NCBI GenBank assembly: GCA_019915135.1 | Contig: JAHLMK010000012.1 | Span: 248,001-312,000 of the forward strand | DNA: 64,000 bases | Source of the DNA: Strobilurus pachycystidiatus | Taxonomy: Eukaryota; Basidiomycota; Agaricomycetes; Agaricales; Physalacriaceae | Direction of reading: 5' to 3' | Shown here: positions 1-10,779 of the stretch, piece after piece | Layout: every line of letters starts with the position of its first letter | How positions within the stretch are numbered: the first letter of the stretch is position 1 | Translations under genes and position numbers: made by a program | Notes under the pieces: generated by a model | Seen by the model: only the letters and a program-made list of their open reading frames with translations | Told to the model about the DNA's origin: nothing | Database searches by the model: none

Positions 1-94
1 CCCGGTCCCTATTCCTCGTTGGCCCTGTCGTTACTCGTATTCGTATTCCTGTCGGACATGCAAACAAAAAAAAAGAACAACAAAAACACAAAGC

Positions 95-100
95 AAAAAA
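95..100 (-). terminator. Probable Pol III terminator of the tRNA-Leu gene
   Basis: Six consecutive T residues on the minus strand begin 24 nt after the tRNA 3' end. This is the usual RNA polymerase III stop signal; more T-rich tracts follow. Confidence 0.6.
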
Positions 101-123
101 TCAGATCTACACGCATAGATTGT

Positions 124-206
124 TGGCAACGGCGAGGTTCGAACTCGCGCGGGTTAGCACCCATTGGGACTTAAATCCAACACCTTAACCACTCGGTCAC
201 GCTACC
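124..206 (-). tRNA. tRNA-Leu (anticodon UAA)
   Basis: Read on the minus strand, 83 nt fold as a class II tRNA without an intron. The 7-bp acceptor stem is GGTAGCG with CGTTGCC and has a discriminator A. The D arm carries GACCGAGTGGTTAAGG, the T arm GAGTTCGAACCTC. The anticodon loop is TTTAAGT, giving TAA, and the long variable arm (TGGGTGCTAACCC) fits leucine. The base pair closing the anticodon stem is A-C. A run of six T at 100-95 on the same strand could serve as the Pol III terminator. Confidence 0.93.
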
Positions 207-1800
207 ATTCTCCGCCCTCGTCCAAGCGCGTATCACTCTTTTTTGTTTTGTTCGTTCTTGGCACTTAGCAGGCGCGTACTTGGCCGTTCAGGTTGCAGCG
301 CGCACTAGTACTTGCCACCGGAGCTGGAATCACAACCTCACCTTTCCACCCCCCACCCCCCTACCCTAACCCTCCCCCTGGGTTCCAAGCGAGGGCCCGG
401 GCATGCGGTTTGGTTTCCCGCTGTGACCTGTCAATTAATCTGACGTTGGAGTCCGTGCAAAATACTCTTCAGCCGCGAGGACTAGGGCAGCCTCTTCCAA
501 AGTTCCACTTACTATATACTTTCTCCTGCAGCGGCTTTTCGTCAATCTCCGTGCTGAGGTTATGGCGAGGCGTTGAGTGTCCTCGTCGGACGAGAGTGGT
601 AGTCCGGTACGTGCTTCCAAAAACTTCACATAATCAGTCGTTCCCCATACCAGTCTAATATTCACGGAATCAGTTTTCATTAGGCCGTGCCATCTGCGCA
701 GGGGTCCGGCACATGGATATTGACTCTTCCCCAGCTGTCCGTAACGCGAGGATGTGGAGGTTGGGGGAGACCATCACCATCGGACTGAGGAAAGTGTCAA
801 TGCTCATAATGTTACGCCACTGTCAAGCGAGGCTGCGGAGAAGGAAATGACAGGGGCGCCACGCTCAATTTGTGAAAAGTGGTCGCCGAGCCTCGGACGT
901 GCGCGCTACACAGAAGGCGTGGAGGGCGAGGGCGAAGGTGAATGAGAGAGACCACGTAGCTGATAACATCACCAACCGCGCACTAGATTGATCCGGGATT
1001 CAAGTGCGCACCTGCACATCGAGCTCGTGCCAACTTCCCCAAGATAATAACAGACAACATCACGGTGTCAAACGGGCGCTAGGAGGCGATCCGACCACAT
1101 CACGGTGTAAAACGGGCATCTGAGGCAGCCATAAATGCATCTAGAATTGATCAAGAACATATCGAGAAACTATAAAAGTAGACGTCCAATGTCAATCAAA
1201 GTAAGCATGCAGGAAGGAAGAAGCTGAGGCGGTGTGTATTATGAGTGAAGATCGTTGAGAGAAACACACCTTCTCGCTGCTGTCAGTAACACTCACTACT
1301 TACTATTTGCAAGCCAGCGCCTCTTGTACGACCACGAAGAAGTTGTGTCTGGGAAGAATAGACAAGGGGGTGTGGATCGGGGATCGGGCCGGACACGGTG
1401 CGTCCTTTCTTCCCGCCAACAACACGCTCCACCCTCATATATGCCATAAGTAGTCGACGCACCACTTGGTCTCCACAAGATGAAGATCGTCGTTGTTACA
1501 TCCCGTCAAGCAACATCATGGATGGACGTGGAGAGCCCGAGATGCAGGGTGCGACGCGTTTGCTGAGACTTGGGGGCGGCCACAAAGGGCTCAGTTCTAT
1601 AACGAGACAAATTGGCAATCAACGGTGTATGTGAACTATGTTATACTACGCATTGGGTTGCGCTTACCCCATCCTCACTCGCGTGACCGTCCTGTCCTAG
1701 CGCAACAGGTGCGCGAGTGGTTGCGCAAAAACTCTTGTCGCCCCTTCCCGCTTAGTACGCATGGTTCACAATCTATCTCCAAGATATAGCTGTACATCTA
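207..1800. other. Intergenic, no convincing gene
   Basis: Several short open frames occur here. The least unconvincing is 81 codons on the minus strand (680-435), beginning at an ATG and ending YFARTPTSD, but it lacks promoter, intron or family support. Around 1056-1110 a short phrase (catcacggtgt plus aaacgggc) occurs twice about 40 bp apart. Nothing else was recognised. Confidence 0.4.
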
Positions 1801-4800
1801 TTCATGTCCTCCCGCTTTGCAATTGGTAGTGAATGCCTCATACAGATCTATCCGCGAGCGTTGGCACAGAGCTGTTTTTTCGTATCGCTAATACTTTCTG
1901 ATATCTCTCTGATGGCGGGCGAGAGAGGTGGCGCCGTATTCGAGGTCACGTTATGTCTTTGCGAGCCGCTTCTCAACAATAGTGGCTGCCAGTGTTGGTG
2001 CTTCGCGTGTATCCCGGGACATACAGCAAGCCGGAACCTCGTAGCCTTCCAGGCTTTACCTCTGATATGTAATCTCGGGCACCATCCCCAGATTGTAGTC
2101 GTAGTCCATGCTTCACCACACAGCACTCTGGCGTGAAACGGTTGATAGCTCTCGAAGAGACTAGGCACGTAATAAGGATCAGTAAGATACAGTTCTCTGC
2201 GGTCAGGCTTTGCGTGTTCACCGGCGAGTGAGGGCCCTGTCAAGACCGCAGGGGAGAATCCACAATAGCCACAATGTGGGAATACATACCTGCACCATTT
2301 CAATGCAATGGCACGCGTTGACGGCAATTGTAACGCCCCATCATTGAATTGCGGCAGCAGCTCTGGAAGAATCCGCATTGACAAGGTTTGATGTCGTATC
2401 GTCACTGGATGGCTGTGCACTTCGCAGATCGCCGTGTGTACTACAAGAACGGAGTGGCGCAGAATCAACATGGACGGCTAAACGGCCAGAGTAGTTGCGT
2501 TCGAATCAAGGTGCTTCCCGCTGAGTGTTCGGGGTCGTCGATGATGAGGATGAGAGAGCAGTTTCATGACTTGGGGAACTTGGGAGTTGAGACGCAATCG
2601 GCAAATACGTGTCAGGCTCAAGAGCGTGACATGCAATCAATCAAATAATTAATACAGGGTCCGTGTGCGTAAATATCCTCGTCCTTTCTCTCATGGCGTC
2701 AACCCTTGGAATCCATGGGCGACGTAGCCATTTCCTACTCTCTCTTCCACCGTATCGACGACGCCCGCATCTACCGTCTCTTTCGACAGAGCCGCTACTG
2801 TATCCCCACAATCATCCGAGTCGACATCTCTCTGTGCCATGTGGGATCGACCATCTATCCGCCGCACATCTATCCGCCGCACGCGTCCGGATTTCCATGT
2901 ACTAATCGACTTCAGCAAGGCTCTAGGTTACGGGGTCCTCAGGATTCCACAGAGGAGCTGTTCACTCCCTGATTCCATAGTCCCGTACAAAGTTCCTACA
3001 TTCAATTGAGCATTCAAACGTACGTGTGGTATGTCTGATCCCTGGGACTCGTTACTCACACAGCATCGTCTCCGCTCTTTACAGACGCAATCATTGCGCA
3101 AGCCTTCTCTCCATGTCATCCCAAGCCGAGGAGGTCTTTCGGGACCTTTGGACCTCAGCCATCGATAGATACCAAAAGCAAACGGGTGTGAATCTTCGTG
3201 ACGGCGCTGTACACCGTTTTATCGCGCGCTGCCACTCAAGAGAGGGCGTCTTAACCGCTCTGTCGTCCGAATGTCCACAGGTCTCCAAGCACCCGCGCTG
3301 GACCAAGGCCAAGAGGAAGCTATATCCCATCATCGACGTTGTTCTTGTGTTTAATGACGCGATAGCAGAGCTGGCATGCTCTCTGGTACGTCTCTTGCAA
3401 CCCGGTCAATATCTATTCATCTTACACAACTTAGCATGTCCCGGGAGGCAAAGCAATCTTTCTTGGCTTTGGCGTCCTTCTCAATGTCAGTACCACTCTG
3501 TGTCTTGTCGTGCACTGTTGATGACAGAGTGTCCAGGCGGCTCGTCACGTTGATGATTGCCTTGATGATCTTGAAGTCCTCTTCACCGAATTCCAGCACT
3601 TGTTCAAGAGACTCAAGGACAGGAGTGCCACTGCAATGGCACAAGATATGGAGACTTTGGTCAAGATCTTCTGTGAGCTTCTCGGAGTGCTCGGACTTGC
3701 GACCAAATATACACGACGTGGTTTCAGAGGTGGGTAATTCCGTGCTGTGTCATGCTAAGTACTCATCTCTTATTTCCGCAGGACTCGTCGGGCGCCTGGG
3801 AAGGAGTCTAGTGGAGAACTCGGAGATCAAGGACGCCCTTACAAGGTTGGATCGCTTGACTAGACAGGATGATTCCATGACAATTGCTCGTATAGACGTA
3901 AACACGGAGACAAGTGCGTCAAAGTTCATCATACACTCAATCACACTTCTCATTGTCTACAGCTGCAGCTCTGATATCAATGCATCACGCTGAGCATACT
4001 GAGCTTTCCCGAGATGTGAAGTTCTTACTTGGAGTTGTCAGTCGGTTTGACCACCGACTCAACGTGCCGCCAAAGGACTCTGTCACACCTATGGTACCTG
4101 CAGTCAGTGCTGATAAGCCAAACCTCCATTGCACTCACACAGTGTTCTAGTTAGCTTCCTCCACAAACCCATCAACCCCAGAAGACTGCATGCAGAACAT
4201 TTACAGTCCCGCCATCCGCAATTCCTTGACATCTTCTGCATCTGTCACTCACAGTAATGACTATCAGACCTGTCTTGCATTGACGGCACTCCTCTTCTCA
4301 TTAGCTTCCTGCAGGGAGGTCCCGCAAGTAGCAAAGGTTGCGGGTTTCAGTGTACTTATTAACCTACTCTGGCACATAATTTGGAGTCAAAGGGTCATTC
4401 CTCGCCATATCACCCCACCTGGCATAATCCTAATTGATGCCCTTGGCGACTCCATCTCATTGGCAATACCACTATGTGGACATTGGGAGGTGTGTGTCAC
4501 ATCTGTAGATACCTTATTTTGAATAATCAAATGAGCAGAACTTTCATGACACTCTCCGTATTCTATTCAAACACAAACCGGGACGGGACTATGTTCAAGA
4601 TGGTGCATATGAGATTGTGGACAGCAGCTCGCAGAGAGTGATCAGCCATGAATCTTGGACAGTGGTTGATGGCATGAAGGTGGAGATGGCAATAGTAATC
4701 ACAGAAAGGGTCTCTCGGTCTGGATTTTCTTGTCCACGGTGCCAAAAGGTCATCAAGGAGTCTCAGGCTGACACACCTCAGATCCAGAAGCACAGCAACC

Positions 4801-5214
4801 GTGCTTGGCAGCTCATGTTTGGAAAATGGGAACCCAACTTCTGGCAGGCCTATGATATGCTTCAGAGATGCAAATCACTATATTGGTGGGTTGTAAGCTT
4901 TTGATCATTACACCACCATGACAAAGCTTGGGCATAACAGCAAACATTGCCAGTACACTTTCACTGCCTCTGTCAATCCTATGAAAAAGCTTGTGAAAAT
5001 GGCGGATATCACATATTCAAAATCTGATGATAAAGATGAATCTTTTCTAAGAAATGGTAAGTCAAACATGTCCAACATTGGTGTACATCTGAGTCTTTCT
5101 GTAGATCTTCTACTGTTCAAGAGACTTCATCTTGAGGTTGCCACCAGTCTTGACTACAGTATACAAAAGCTTGTGGAGGAAAATGTTAGAAGGATGTGTG
5201 AAATATCAAAATAG
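1800..5214. repeat. Segmental duplication, copy A (partner 10780-14558)
   Basis: This stretch is diverged but collinear with about 10780-14558. Matching non-coding landmarks include 2235-2320 with 10915-11000, 2390-2500 with 11288-11390 and 2690-2900 with 11570-11760. The coding block 3113-5214 then matches 12436-14558. Indels are frequent in the non-coding part, while exon sizes in the coding part are nearly unchanged. The boundaries are approximate. Confidence 0.8.
3113..5214 (+). CDS. Goodbye-domain plus ubiquitin-like (ULD_2-type) protein, copy A
   Basis: Nine exons (3113-3385, 3435-3485, 3537-3729, 3782-3913, 3963-4093, 4151-4489, 4539-4889, 4927-5056, 5105-5214) join in frame to 569 residues. 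Residues about 8-230 resemble the fungal Goodbye domain, the N-terminal region of many STAND/NLR-like proteins: LWTSAIDRYQKQTG, then GGKAIFLGFGVLL, METLVKIFCELLG and DALTRLDRLT. A hydrophobic helical linker follows. Residues about 348-430 (IILIDALGDSI ... GMKVEMAIVI) resemble the ULD_2 ubiquitin-like fold, followed by a CPRC pair near residue 440. I see no NACHT, NB-ARC or repeat domain. By inference it is a cytosolic immune-type or adaptor protein; its function is unknown. The duplicate at 12436-14558 keeps exon sizes and frame, which supports the model. Intron 7 is only 37 nt, so the C-terminus is the least certain part. Confidence 0.78.
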
Positions 5215-6597
5215 CAACAACTCAGATACTTGTCGAAACCTGAAGGACAAGCCCCAAGCCAAATCCAAACTTGAAGTCTTTATACATACCAGCATGGCGT
5301 GACTTACATATGCAACCAAAGCAATGCACAAGAGCTGACATGGTCTTTATGACTTATCCACTACGCAAGATTGAAGACAGAGACCAGAGTGTGTTCAATC
5401 TTTGCTTTTGTGGAAGAGGACTCAGGAGGCAACAGTGTGCTCTAATTGGTTTGGATCTGAGGGTGCTGCATTGAAACAAGAGGATAGACTAAGGATGACT
5501 CCTAATGCTTGAGGAAACGTACACCTTGACCCTCAACATCGACTCGGAACACTTGTCCAAACCTGGACGCGCCCGGGCCGCGGCTGTCGTACCCAGACGC
5601 GGGGGTGGCCACACCAGACGCCCGGGCCAGGCATACTCGTAACCGTTGCCAGTCCAGTGCTTGACGACAACCACCTCCGCAAGTCCGAGTCAGTTCACGT
5701 CTGCGTATCTCTTATCTACTTAGTCGGACTTGGACAACAAACCCCTGTAAGACAGGAAAAGGAAGAGGTCAGGTCATGCTCGCTTGTCCACTCACCCCCG
5801 GGCCATCGCAGGGCTCGCGAGGAAGGCGCAATATCCTAGATCTGGGCCGCTATGGAACAAGCACGGCATTCAGGTCCTTGCTCTGAGATGACATACATCG
5901 CAGAGGTTGGTAGCTCAGTAGCACGTGCCTTTGTGTACACACACACACACATGAATGCGCGGGCGGGCGCAAATGAAAGGTCAGCGAGGAAGAGAAGTCC
6001 TCGGACTCTGGCTGGGAGAGACAGGCATACTTACTGGCTAGTGAGAGATACCGTGACGCGCATGCAGGAATATGAACAGCGGGGCCCGTCGCCGCGTTTG
6101 GGTTGTTGTCGATGACTATCCAACTGGAACACACAGCCTTCAAGTTGACGCGGAGCCATCAAGGAGTTTTCACTGGTGTGGTGAATGACGAAGACTCGGG
6201 TGAGCTCCGGAAAGTGCCTCTGAGCCCGTTCCCGGTTAGACGGGCTACTACTATTACTAAGCGCTAAGCGGGCATCCGAGTCACTTGCTGACATACCTCT
6301 AGCGAGAACCACGATACGGGCAAAACTGCCAATGGGAACTTGTAACCGGATGTGGGAAGTGAGAAGATTGCACATACATCCCGGGCGGGGCCGGGAATCG
6401 AGAAGCAGCGGGGGCGTGGAAGTAGCGCCTATCTAGACCTCCTGGACTCCCGAGAGGAGGAGTTCATCCGTCAACAGTGGCGGATTGACACGGTCGGCAC
6501 GGTGCGGCCCATCTACATAAGAAATATAACGAGTTGAGCTTGCCTTAATCTACAATAATACACACACTATCCCAATACAATAACACACACCAAAAAA
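5215..6597. other. Intergenic, no convincing gene
   Basis: No coding family was recognised on either strand. A short (AC)n tract lies near 5937-5951. GC-rich segments around 5565-5640 and 6380-6420 could be promoter or unique spacer, but nothing identifies them. Confidence 0.35.
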
Positions 6598-7938
6598 TCA
6601 CCCCTCCCTCAAAAACGCATCCAACTCTGCGTCTAGCTCTTCCCGTGTCTTCTTCCCCCCTCCCCCTCCCCCTCCCCCTCCCCCACCTCCATTCCTTCCT
6701 TCCCTCCCATTCCCATTCCCATTCCTTCCTTCCCTCGCACCTCCACCCCCTTCTCGTCTCTCCCCTCTCCTCCTTCGCTCCCTCTCCCTCTCCCCACCCC
6801 TCCGCCTCCCCTGCACACCCCCGCTCTCCGAGTACACCCTCCCCGTGTCTTTTGCATGATGATTCGAGCCCCCGAGGTCGACAGCGCGCATAACACTCGT
6901 CCGCTCCAACAACGTCCTCCCGTCCCTCCCGATGTAGTCGGAGCGCATCTTGCTCCCCACCTCTTCTTCCCCTTCCCCTTCGTCTTCCTGCATAGGCCCA
7001 TCCGAAGTGGGCGTAGGCTCCCTTAGGAACGCGTCCAGCTCCGCGTCCAGGTCTTCCTTCCCCCCTCCCCTCCTCCTCTCCGCCCGTACATCATCCCCCC
7101 GCCTCCGCTTCTCCTTCCTATACCACTCGCTCTCCCCCCTCGCACCCCGCTTCTTCACATCCCCCTCCCTTGCCCAGCGCATCCGGATCCCCTGCTGCGG
7201 GAGCGGCGTCGACGTCAGCGTGCTCTGCACCAGCGCAGACGGAGGCAGGACGGGCAGGGGGAGGGGGTGCGCGTCTACTTCCTCGTCCTCGTACCCATCA
7301 TCATCATCGTACATGTCTCCTCCCTCATTATGGGACCCGCCCTTGGCCAACCGCCCCCACGCCCCCCGCGCCTCCCCCGCGCTCCCGAACACCAGCACGC
7401 ACGTCTCGTCGTCCACCCATTCCAAGCCGAGCGGCGGCGGGTGCCCGGCGTACGCGAACACGCGCGCGGTGCTGAGGTTGCGGATTGGGGCTCCGTGGAT
7501 GAGGATTCGGGTTCGGGCGTTGGTGTTTGGAAAGGAAGGCTCGGGAGACCCGGACTCGGATTCGGAGCGCGCGCGTTTCCGCTGCGCACATTGTTAGGTC
7601 TTGTTCCTCCATTAGATATGGGATTACACGCACCCGACGCCCAGAGGACCCCATTTCTTCCTCCCATAGGTAGACTTTGGCTGTGCCGATTCGCGATTTG
7701 AGTCCGCCTGCCATGGAGGGTGTCAGCATAGGACGGTGGTTGGGAATGGCAAAGAGTGGAGACGCCTGCGATGGAGAGCCAAGCGTCGTAGAATGGTGTA
7801 TGGTGTGGAATGGAAGGCGCACGCACCCGCATCAACCTGCACCTGCGCCTCGTACGGTGTCGTGTCAGAGTACGACAGCAGCGCGTCCCCGCTCTCTTCC
7901 ACATCCACCTCCACGTCCGCTGTGATGTCCAAGTCCAT
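6598..7938 (-). CDS. NCBP3-like nuclear RNA-binding protein (cap-binding subunit 3 family)
   Basis: Three exons (7938-7827, 7707-7634, 7581-6598) join in frame to 389 residues. The N-terminus is acidic (MDLDITADVEVDVEE). The central domain, ILIHGAPIRNLSTARVFAYA followed by PLGLEWVDDETCVLVFGS, is the RRM-like fold of the NCBP3/C17orf85 family, which joins NCBP1 in an alternative cap-binding and mRNA-export complex. The C-terminal half is Arg/Gly-rich, and DLDAELDAFLRE occurs twice, once in the middle and once at the end; this resembles the FoP/CHTOP C-terminal duplication seen in mRNA-export adaptors. The introns are 119 and 52 nt. The final exon contains strong simple sequence (poly-Gly, Arg/Glu), so its length may vary between strains. 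The family call is from memory of motifs. Confidence 0.8.
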
Positions 7939-10779
7939 TACGCTTGTGTTGTTTCCTGCGCCTGGGTATAGGCTTGATTCGCTTGGTCGACGGCTTGTGG
8001 TAAGGCGACTAAGTGCTGCGTCGACTGTGAGGGACGTGTTGTTGTTGTTGACGGGAAGATACAAGAAGGGTCTGGGGGCCGGGGCGACCTTCCCACGCCG
8101 GGCCGATCTCCGATCTCCGACCTCCATTCTTTCTTTCCCTCGCACATCTTCATACGAGCCTTGTTTCCCTACGGATTGTAGCGCCGTAACTGAGATCCAG
8201 GCCCGAGTCGTGCTCCTCCTCCAACGCTCAGAGGCCCGGGTCTGATATGTACTTCCCAGTGCACTTGGTCGACCCGCCAGAATCCGAGCGCTGTGGACAC
8301 AGGGGAATGACTGTCCCACAGCTCGGAGCCCATCTTGAGTCCGCCCTCTTGGTTCTGTCTCGACTCTCTTCGTGTCCTCTTTCCTCCGCCCCCCGGTTGG
8401 CGGCGTTTTCCATGTACACATGCTTCCCGCGCACAAAACCTACCTGCATGCGAGTCTCCCCATACGCATTCTCCCGTGGCGCCGTAAACTCTCCCATACA
8501 TACGCTCGGGCCCTCACTGGCAGGCTGTCAAGATTCCTCCCGCAACATCGCCCTCCGCTGTCGCACTCATCCGAGTCCCATCAATCCCAACTGTACTGTG
8601 CCCCGTACCACATGCTTGCCGTACTGTACATACGCTCTGCGCAAAAAGCATTCCTCCTCGCAACTTCATCACTAGGACCTGAAGCTGGGCGTCCCCGTCC
8701 AGTGCTCGCTGGAAAAGTCCTCTCCCCATGTCGTGTGCTCCGTCCGTCGTCTGATTGGCGGGCGCTGCGCACGTATTCTGGCTCTGCTACCTCCCCATGC
8801 GGATCTTTCCGTCCGGGGAGAACTCGGTATTAGGGCTCCTGCTCCCATACATCTATCCCCTCTCCCCTTCCTCGTGGCGGCTGTACAGTGACTCATCCCA
8901 GCACGTAACCTCGCAGCCTTCTCATCCGGTATCGGCCAATCCAACCCCAACTATGGTGCGCTCGAAATCGCGGGCTTCACGTCCCGCAATATCATTCCTT
9001 ATTAGCAATGATGGCGCATTATAGCGACCACACACATTTCCTTGAAGGCAACTTGATCATTCTCGGCGAAACAGGACCAGCCCAGTACTGTATCAGTGGT
9101 GTTCGGACAGATCTGCTGCGTACGGCGCTCATCAGGATATCACACGCCCTTCAGGTAGTCCAAGCCGCCATTGCGATGAGATCAAGACAGACTTGTTCCA
9201 AGTCTCTTCCACTCTTCAAGCTTCAGTGGTCACGTCTGCCTTCCAGTCCTCCCCCGAGTTCATGTGGAGCGTGTTGGTACCCTCCTTCAGCGCTTCGTTC
9301 ACACATATCTCTCCCCACTTGCACCTCCTCCATCTCCTCTATGCTTCCCGGGCCGACGACCATTACATCGGCGGGCTCAAGAATATGTGGAGGATATAGG
9401 AATTCGGAACCTCGGCATGATGCCTACCATTTTTCCACAGTATCCGTAACGGTATAGCTTCTTACTTTCGCAACCTCCTCCCCTTCTCTTCCATTGCCGC
9501 ATCGACAAACACGACCTGAACGACCGGTGGCTGTCCTGGCGCGCTGATGCCTTTGTCCACCATTCCGCACCGACGAAAAGATATCCATTGGCGAGCGCGG
9601 AATGTCCCCCCTCGCAACGATCGTCACAAACCTCGAGCTCATCGTCGTACCACGACGCGGCAGTGCCCCTGGTGATGGTCCCCTGAGCCCTCTTGAACAA
9701 ATGCCCAACATCCGCGCGACGAACGGCGAGGCCCTCGCGAGGACTGGCGTGGAGATCGCTCCTCCCACAGCGTCTGCCGGAGTCCAAAATGGGGTATACA
9801 TATACAATTGCCTTCATGTATGCGTGCCGCACGTTAGGTGCGCAGAGATATGGTGCATGTACGTATCCCAGAAGTCTGTGTGCACCATGATCTTCCTTGC
9901 GCTCTCGAAAGGGTTTACTGTACTCGCTGCAATCGCTGTGAACACCCCTGACTTATGCAAGCTTGATCCTTGGTCGAAGGTATATACTCGTTCGGTGTCA
10001 ACTTGTATATTGAATGTTCACGCCAGCAATGCCGGACCGGGGACGAGCGCGGTGTGGTGAAGCGTCTTCTAGAATGACTGGTCAGTTTACAACCACGTAT
10101 AGCAAGGTGAGCTGACTAGCTTCTCAGCTATACCTCCGATACTATGTAATCTCACTGGGGACCGGCCGCGGCACGCCGAAAGGTTCCCCGGGTGGTATCC
10201 ATTCACGGCGCCACACACTGGCATCTTTCCCCGGGCGTCTGGAATTCGGTCACGGTACAGCGGACTTCGCGACTACTATTGACATGACAAATCGGAGCCG
10301 CCTGGAAACTTGGCCGTCCATTGCTTTAGACAGACTTAAGGCCTTGGATTTGAGCAGGAGGTCGGTTGCCTCCCGGTACGTTCTACATTGAATATGAGCA
10401 TGCGGGGCGCACCAGAGGGGATATCAATTTGACTATATCGTACAGCCTCAACCATCGCGCTTGCTGAGGGGACTCTCACGGGGAAGAACGAGTACTGTTG
10501 TGAAGATCTGAGACACCTGTTTGCGATACTTGTCGATGAAGGGTTCTGAAAGACACGTATCTTGTCGGGGACGACAGACGACTAGGTGCTGTAAGAATTA
10601 TTGCGTGGTCTAAGTAAGTAAACAGTTGACAGATCGTCAAGTCCACACCCCACGTACATCGGTCTCTCAACTGCTTCCCGTGACATACGTGGCATACTCT
10701 ACGCGAATCATCCCGAACTGATGGCTACTCGTTCTTAACACATATATGGCTGGACTAGTGCAATACTGACCAGTACATG
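7939..10779. other. Long region without a recognised gene; includes diverged repeats
   Basis: Many open frames overlap but none shows consistent family similarity. The segment near 8000-8150 resembles 14680-14815, sharing the words gcgtcgactg/gcggtcgactg, gggaagat and gatctccg. Around 10200-10225, 'ccattcacggcgccacac' resembles phrases in the degenerate repeat array at 16265 and 20530. A minus-strand frame at 9832-9550 was considered as a possible copper-radical-oxidase remnant but was not convincing. Confidence 0.4.

Noticed and set aside
1848..2471. 207-codon open frame on the minus strand
   Set aside because: It lies in the duplicated non-coding block; the matching region of copy B does not keep the frame, and no motif is visible.
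6645..7597. Long Pro/Ser-rich plus-strand frames opposite the NCBP3-like gene
   Set aside because: They are antisense shadows of the Arg/Gly/Glu-rich coding sequence.
9377..9832. Possible copper-radical-oxidase-like fragment (GGHSALANGYLFVGAEWW) on the minus strand
   Set aside because: Only one short phrase is suggestive; flanking frames lack the Cys, Tyr and His motifs of glyoxal oxidases.
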